Positions 58,141 through 64,000 of a DNA stretch of 64,000 nt are shown in pieces. How positions within the stretch are numbered: the stretch's first letter is position 1; each line of letters begins with the position of its first letter. Source of the stretch: Sphagnum compactum (Eukaryota; Bryophyta; Sphagnopsida; Sphagnales); the NCBI GenBank assembly GCA_965153455.1, contig OZ234497.1:7626001-7690000 (forward strand), read 5' to 3'. Position numbers and translations under genes: made by a program. Under the pieces are notes generated by a model. That model worked only from the letters and a program-made list of their open reading frames with translations, had not been told where the DNA came from and did no database searches.

Positions 58141-61100
58141 TCCTCTTTGAATTTTCCAAGATTCTCTGAAGAAAGAGTACTAACATTAACAAAAGGTTCA
58201 ATAAGATTAGAAAATGATGTAGGTGAAAATGGATTAAATACATCATGGGACTTCTCATATGATGAAACTATGTTTATTGGCATTAGACCTTGGGCATTAA
58301 AAAAAACTTATACTTAAAACCTTGAGGTGGTTGTAAAGGGCTCATGGTGAAGGAGCTCAAAGGTTCTAGAAGATAAAAAAACACAAAGAAAAAGTTGACA
58401 AATATTACAAGAACCTTTAAGTTTCTTTACCTGAAAAAATGTCATAAACTTGAAGCTCGACTTACTAAACCCCAAACTCAACCTCGCAAAGTAGCAAGTT
58501 TGATGCAAATTTGAGCAACAATGCAAAACATTAGGAGAACATAAAAAAATCTAACGAATGCAAAGTTTAGAAAGTGGGTAAAGATTTACCTACAAAGATG
58601 GAGTTCATTATAATCTTCACAAACTCTAATGTTGCAACGGACTTCTTGAGCTCCATCACTTGTGCATCTGCAATGCCTTGCATTTGTACTTTAATGTAAT
58701 TAAACTAAACCTCTTGAGTTGGTCAATGTTGGTTAAGAAAATTGAAACCTTGTAGTAAACCTTGGAAAACACTTATTCCCTTCAAATGCACTTGCTGCTA
58801 GTGCCATTACCCCTAAACCATATCACGATTTCATATAATTACTATTGACCTACAAAATGATGGATTAGCAAACTCCAAGTTCATCAACACATAGAGGATG
58901 AGATACAAATTAATGGAAGGTTAAAGGATGGCAATGATTTGGGGTTGTGGAGTAGTGGGGAGGATGGTTACAAAGCTCAAGAAATTAGAGAAGGGGAAGT
59001 GATGGAACAAGATTTCAAGTGGTTGGCTATCAACATGGAAAAGAGGGAAATCAAAGTGAGGCGATCTTTGATAGCACAGCTTCGCCCCGTCTACAATGTC
59101 ATCCATTAGGGCATTTGAAATGATGGCTAGCCCTAGATCCAACAACTCGGAATGTGACGAATCGATTGAAGTTAAATCTTTGGATTTAATGAAAGGATGT
59201 AGAACGGCCTTCTTAGAACTCGCCACTTGATGAAATTTCACCCAAAGAAAACATTGTTATACACCCCACCCCATATCAAATTCTAATTTTTTTGGTGAAT
59301 ACCATGTTAGTCTAGTATCAAAAAAAATTGCACCAATCTAATACTTGATATCATGTATTCATGTTCCTTTTTTTCCTTGGTATCAATCCTTCATCCTCTT
59401 TTGGTATGAATTATTATGTAAGTGTAAATATTATAGTTTATTTGACCTCTAGGTACTTAAATATATTTCCAACATTGTGAAAGATTTGGTGGCTTTTTCA
59501 TAGTGTGTACTTTTTTCTTTGCTGCAAGTAGGTAACCAAGCTGGTCACTATACACTCAGTGTTTCAGAGGCCTGTGAATTTTTGGAGAATGCACTTTTGA
59601 ATTTCATCCTCAAGGAGAAATATAGCCCTACTATTTGCGCACCCACAAAAAATTGAATCTTTGAAAAAAATGAGTCAATTGTGAGCCTCCAAAGTAGGGG
59701 GGGTCAAATGATGGAAATGAAAAACCATTAAACAATTGGAATACTATTACCGAACATTGAAAGTAGCTATATTGCCTTTATGGTTCAAAATGATTTGTAG
59801 ATCATAAGGTTGCGCTCTTATATCACTTTAATTTTTTTAAAATTGAACAAGAAATGAGAAAGTTATGAGCATTGAAAATAAGAGGGGTAGAAGAGAAGAA
59901 AAACGCGTTTTATAACTTGGAAAAGCTTATTTTTCTTCTTGTTCTTCTATAATTACTCCTTTGCCTATGTGGTTCAAAGCCGAATTGGAAAGCTCAAATT
60001 AACATTCCCATTACGTTTTAAATCACTCAACATGAAGAAGAAATGAGGAATATATTAATAAAATGTTTGGTAATAGGTGATGTTCGGTCATAGGGCAGGA
60101 AGCCATTCTTCTCCTGCAATGTATAAGTGAATAGATGTCAGCATTCAATGTCTGATCAGGTTTATGATTATGTCAAAGTGCATCATCAATGGGGGCATTA
60201 TTGATACTATAGAGATTACATATATTTGTTGATATCACAATTCATAACAATATGTTGATACCCATTGCATACCCATTCCATATTCTTCAATTGTATATAT
60301 CATACCATACTAGTGTGGCCTATGATGTTGGCCCACGTGTTACCACGTCTTCAACTGATTTTTCCTTTCAAAACCTGGTTTTTTGAAATTTATTTGAATT
60401 TTCAATAGCAAAAATGACTTCAAAATTAATATTTCCCACATTCCAAATCCAAAATCTTACCAAATAAATTCCATTAAATCCTGTTCATCAAGATCTTTCC
60501 AACAACACCAAAGGCACATTCCAATTCCTTTGAAATTTCTAGCTACAATTTAATTTAACTTTTAGTGAAAAAATCAATCAATATTCAAGAACTTTTGAAC
60601 CAAGTCGATGCACCCCTCCTCTTCAAGAGCTTTCCAAAGAAACCAAGAATGTAATCTGAAGCATCCTAGTTCAGTGGATCTCATTAGTACAAAACAAAAC
60701 AAACAAACAACCTTCCTTCATAGATAGATATATCACATTTTATTATCCATATGCATATGGTATAATTTTTTTGGAGAACCCTATATACTAGTATCAGTCA
60801 TGTATACGTATCACAAAATGATGATACAAGCAAAATACAATAAAGGATATTATTATCTTAAACACTAGGAAGTATGCTAATGACCTAGATATTAATTTCG
60901 CTTCCTTAATTGCATGGGTTCACCACCACAGTTCCAAGCCCTCACATACACACATTATTAGAGCAGTTCGATAAATGGCTTGCACAACATATTTTGGATG
61001 AAGTGGGGCACTAGGAGCAACAATGGAATTTTGGGGTGGATGCCACCAATGGGGCATGAATTGTTGTTGCCAAAATATGCATGTTTAAGCTTTCATGCTA

Positions 61101-62526
61101 ACCTCTTATGATGACACAAATTTGATATTTCTTTTTCTCATCTTGTTAGTCTCATAGAATGTTTTTTTTCTTCACTTTTCTTGATGGTGCTCAAGTGGTG
61201 ATCATCCATAAGAGAAATTTAACCAAATTTGGTGATATTCAAAATATGAAAGTAGAAAAATCTTAAGCACCCTTCCATGTTATAGGCAAATGTGGTGAAT
61301 TTTGGCAGTTTTTCAGAATTTGCACTTTGCATGGATATTCTCATATTTGGCCTTGATGTCAAAAAGGATATTCTCCACAAAGTTTCAACCTCCTTGAGTG
61401 ACTTCTTGCTCAATAAAAGCTGGTCTACTACATTAGCACACACAAATTGGGAATTCCTACAATACTGACCAAATGAAGTTCCATGATTTCATGAACATGC
61501 ATATCTTGATGCAATGCTGAGGCCTTTTGCCCTTGCCACCACATTTCACATATCCCAAAACGATGGCATTTCAAGCAACCACATTGTGTGTGGGAAGATT
61601 AATGAATAGTTTGCAAGCATTGTCTATGCTCCGTCCTTTGACATACTTTGTCAACAAGATCATTAATCCACAATGGCATTATAAGGCCACTTTGAATGAT
61701 CTGTTGATGGACATACCTGCTATACTGGCACATGCATTTCAAAGTTCAAAGGAATTCTAGTGACAACATCTGTTTGCAATTCTTCTTCTTGCCTTCACGC
61801 ATAAAGTTCCAATACCTTATGCATGTCTTCTGTTGCTCAGAAGTCCACAAAATATGGTATTATGAGGAACTTGTGCTCATTATATTGAACATTTTCCAAG
61901 CATCCTTTGTGTTCCCATATAAATGGCCTACATGTCCACAAGGCTGTTACCCAACTAGATACCTGACTCATAGCCAATTTATATATAGTGCATGCTACAT
62001 TCAAGTGCCCCTCAACTAGCACATGCATTAAGCACCCTACAATATTTTGAATTAAAAAAAAAACATGATGAAAGATTGAAAAAATAATGTCCACATTGTT
62101 TTTAATTATACAAAATGAAATGAAAATTTAAATTTGCATCATTTTTTGATAGTTGAAACTTTGCAAATAATGGAAAACATTAAATAAAGGAAAAAAAAAC
62201 TAATTTTCCAAATTATTGTGTTTGTGTGGCATAATTTTAAAACACAATAAGCAATGTCCACTCAATATTTTTGGCTCCTTTATTTGTGAATGTACCTTAA
62301 GAGTTTCTAACATTGATCATGACTTCAAATGTGTCATGCAATTAAACTTTTTAAAACAATGAAAAAAATATAGTTGAATAACCATGGCTCTAAAATTATA
62401 ATACAAATTTGATACATTTTCTTTCACAATTATTATTATTATTTTTAATGCATGATGTGTTGAAATTGCAAATATGTGTTGTAGTTTTAAACATTAACAT
62501 TTCATATGATTTTGTGAGCACCTTAG
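58141..62526. other. Intergenic, no gene recognised
   Basis: Probably starts in the 5' flank of the hAT remnant; no hAT terminal repeat was identified. A dispersed-repeat copy lies at 59640-59940. The remaining frames are short and unsupported. Confidence 0.4.
59640..59940 (-). repeat. Dispersed repeat family 2, copy B (inverted)
   Basis: Matches the reverse complement of 41550-41830, including CAAAATGATTTGTAGA, GAACAAGAAATGAGAAAGTT and AGAGAAGAAAAA. It lies far from copy A with no shared flanks seen. Confidence 0.6.
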
Positions 62527-62684
62527 GACATTTCATCCATCCCGTCATCCGTCTATTTAAGCCGTACGGACACTTCATGCATCCCGTTATCCGTCTATTA
62601 CCGAACGGACATTTCATCCATCCCGTCATCCGTCTATTTAAGCCGGACGGACATTTCATGCATCCCGTCAACCGTCTATTTAAA
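62527..62684. repeat. ~41-bp tandem repeat, four copies
   Basis: Units start GGACATTTCATCCATCCCGT or GGACACTTCATGCATCCCGT at 62527, 62568, 62607 and 62649 (periods 41, 39 and 42) and end CCGTCTATTTAAGCC. Copies alternate between CATCCATCCC and CATGCATCCC, so the array may have grown by duplicating a two-unit block. It lies about 600 bp upstream of the DUF89-type gene. Confidence 0.85.
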
Positions 62685-63287
62685 AATAGAAGCATGCCAA
62701 TTAGGGTCTCTCTGCCTGCTGCTTGCTCTCCCCCATGTCTCCGCGTGGAGGCAAAGAAGCTTTGACTTCTCCACGTTCTCCTGCACACCACCCACCTCAC
62801 CTTCTGTCGACGCAACCAAATTCCCCAAGAATGCACCATCATCATCAGCGTTTTGCGCGATTTCGCACCACAGAGGTACCCTAAGACAACGCAAATGGCA
62901 GGCACTTCAATTTTGCATGAACTCACTGGATCCATGATGGACCATTTTTTCGGAATTCCAAGAGAATATTTCCCCTGGGGTGGTGGTGGAGGTAGTAAGG
63001 GGGTCTAATAATAATAACATTGAAGCGGCTTCAACGCAGTGCATCGTTAAAAACCCATCAAGTATGAAGTTTTTCTCTATAATGGAATTCTGTTTTTTTT
63101 GTTTTTGGTAAATTTTTCGGGACGTTTTCCTGTGTGCATGTGTTTCCCCTGGGCTATTACATGGTGAAAGGGGAAAGGTTGTTGGGTATATTTAAAATAA
63201 ATAAATTGGGTGGGTTTTGTAATTGGGTCCTGATTTCAACAACAGTGTTACGGATCACACCATCCGCTGGGAACGTAAAGAAGGAAA
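62685..63287 (+). other. Upstream region of the DUF89-type gene
   Basis: Richer in G+C from 62700 to 62900 than the rest of the neighbourhood, as expected of a promoter or leader. A 38-codon frame from ATG 62895 (MAGTSILHELTGSMMDHF onward) is of unknown meaning. No firm TATA box was chosen. Confidence 0.35.
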
Positions 63288-63722
63288 ATGGAGTCTACTG
63301 TAGAACAAGTGCAGTTTCCGATTTTGAAGCACTGGGCGGACTACACTTAAAGACCTTGCACGATTCCTTATCGATTTCCTTCTGATCCTCCTCACCAGGC
63401 TACTCACGCCGAAGTGTTCTGGCTGGAGCTCTTCCGAAAATCAATTCCTTCATTTAGGTCTGGGTTTTGTCCTCTTTTTTCTTTTTCTTTTTGTTGCATT
63501 GCTCCCAATTCATGCACGATTATTGTTTGACTTCTTCTCAATTGATGTTGGTGTGATGAGAGCCACCAGCGGCTCATCGATTGGAAATCTTTGTTGCATT
63601 TGTGTCTAGGTCAGAACTGTGCCGAACCTCTGGAAGGGAGGATTAGTGTTGTGCAGGAAGCAGGCAGAGTTTGACGATACTGTAATAGACGCTCCTGTGA
63701 AAGCTGCAAAATTCGCTTTGAG
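63288..63722 (+). pseudogene. DUF89-family metal-dependent phosphatase, first two exons with an in-frame stop (partial at window end)
   Basis: Exon 1, 63288-63457, reads MESTVEQVQFPILKHWADYT, TAA (63348-63350, codon 21), then RPCTIPYRFPSDPP and EVFWLELFRKSIPSF. Exon 2, 63657-63722, continues RKQAEFDDTVIDAPVKAAKF and ALR. Junctions are GT-AG and in phase. This matches the N-terminus of plant DUF89 proteins of the At2g17340 type, about 370 residues as recalled, described as damage-control phosphatases acting on 4'-phosphopantetheine-like metabolites. The CTIPYRFPSD block is a strong family signature. The catalytic part would lie beyond the window, after an intron open at the edge. The stop codon makes this copy a probable pseudogene, unless it is a sequencing error or translation starts elsewhere. 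Confidence 0.7.
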
Positions 63723-64000
63723 GTTTATATATTTTCTTTCAATCCATTGTAGATTTCAGGAAAAAGGAGTCATAAATGGAGTTGTTGACGAATGTGTGTG
63801 TGTGGGTGCATATGTACAAAGTACAAACTAATAAGCCATGGACTTTCATTTCCTCCACCACCCTGGGGATTGATTTTGGCTCACATTTTGACACAAGTAG
63901 CGCTGCCTGCACAATTCTTCAGTTGATGTAGCTAGACTTCAACAATGTCCACACACACGGCACCAGCACACAAGAGTGCAGGAGAAACCCACCCCCCCCC
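63723..64000 (+). other. Intron 2 of the DUF89-type gene, to window end
   Basis: Begins GTTTAT. No further exon was recognised before the edge. The last nine bases are C, which may be an assembly edge effect. Confidence 0.4.

Noticed and set aside
62396-62935. A 179-codon minus-strand frame with repeated NRRMTGWMKCP-type units
   Set aside because: The apparent protein repeat is simply the translation of the 41-bp tandem array, whose unit lengths (41, 39, 42) are not all multiples of three. There is no domain, and the frame runs antisense to the DUF89 upstream region.
63992-64000. Terminal C homopolymer
   Set aside because: Only nine bases at the window edge; may be an edge or assembly effect. 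The G runs at 26620, 31227, 51745 and 52509 were likewise treated as simple homopolymers.

Overview
This is a stretch of nuclear DNA from a land plant. The evidence is intron-split genes with GT-AG junctions, a plastid-type FMN split-barrel protein, a plant pectate lyase, Bet v 1 (PR-10/MLP type) domains and typical plant LTR retrotransposons. The background is AT-rich and gene-poor: four protein genes in 64 kb, separated by 8-30 kb of decayed transposons, minisatellites and unrecognised sequence. That pattern fits a large, repeat-bloated genome. A gymnosperm or another non-grass vascular plant is my guess, but the species cannot be fixed from the sequence. No tRNA, rRNA, CRISPR or bacterial-type operon was seen.

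Layout. 0.6-1.7 kb (-): old pogo/Tigger-type transposase pseudogene. 4.8-8.2 kb (+): nine-exon plastid FMN-binding split-barrel gene (404 aa) with a telobox-bearing tandem duplication upstream. 8.7-14.8 kb: nothing recognisable. 14.8-15.7 kb: a solo LTR with a perfect 5-bp target duplication. 17.2-20.0 kb (-): LTR plus decayed gag of a second LTR-retrotransposon family. 22.1-23.6 kb (-): three-exon gene for a protein with two Bet v 1 domains in tandem. 24-29 kb: minisatellites and a diverged 390-bp tandem repeat. 31.3-32.9 kb (-): three-exon pectate lyase (421 aa) with a signal peptide and a MITE next to its likely TATA box. 34-44.8 kb: AT-rich and mostly blank. 44.8-47.2 kb: a complete but broken pogo-like DNA transposon with TIRs and TA duplication, notably GC-rich. 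47.2-47.8 kb: a dimeric PIF/Harbinger-like MITE. 52.9-58.1 kb (-): a Ty3/gypsy element lying inside a hAT transposase pseudogene. 62.5-63.7 kb (+): a 41-bp tandem array, then the first two exons of a DUF89-family metal-dependent phosphatase gene, carrying an in-frame stop and running off the window.

The four genes share no evident pathway; they are islands in transposon-derived sequence. The strongest points for a second look are the tandem Bet v 1 protein, the GC-rich pogo element with intact ends, the Ty3-in-hAT nest and its related solo LTR with a conserved promoter-proximal hairpin, the MITE abutting the pectate lyase promoter, and the nonsense codon in the DUF89 gene. All gene models were spliced by eye; no alignment or expression data were available.
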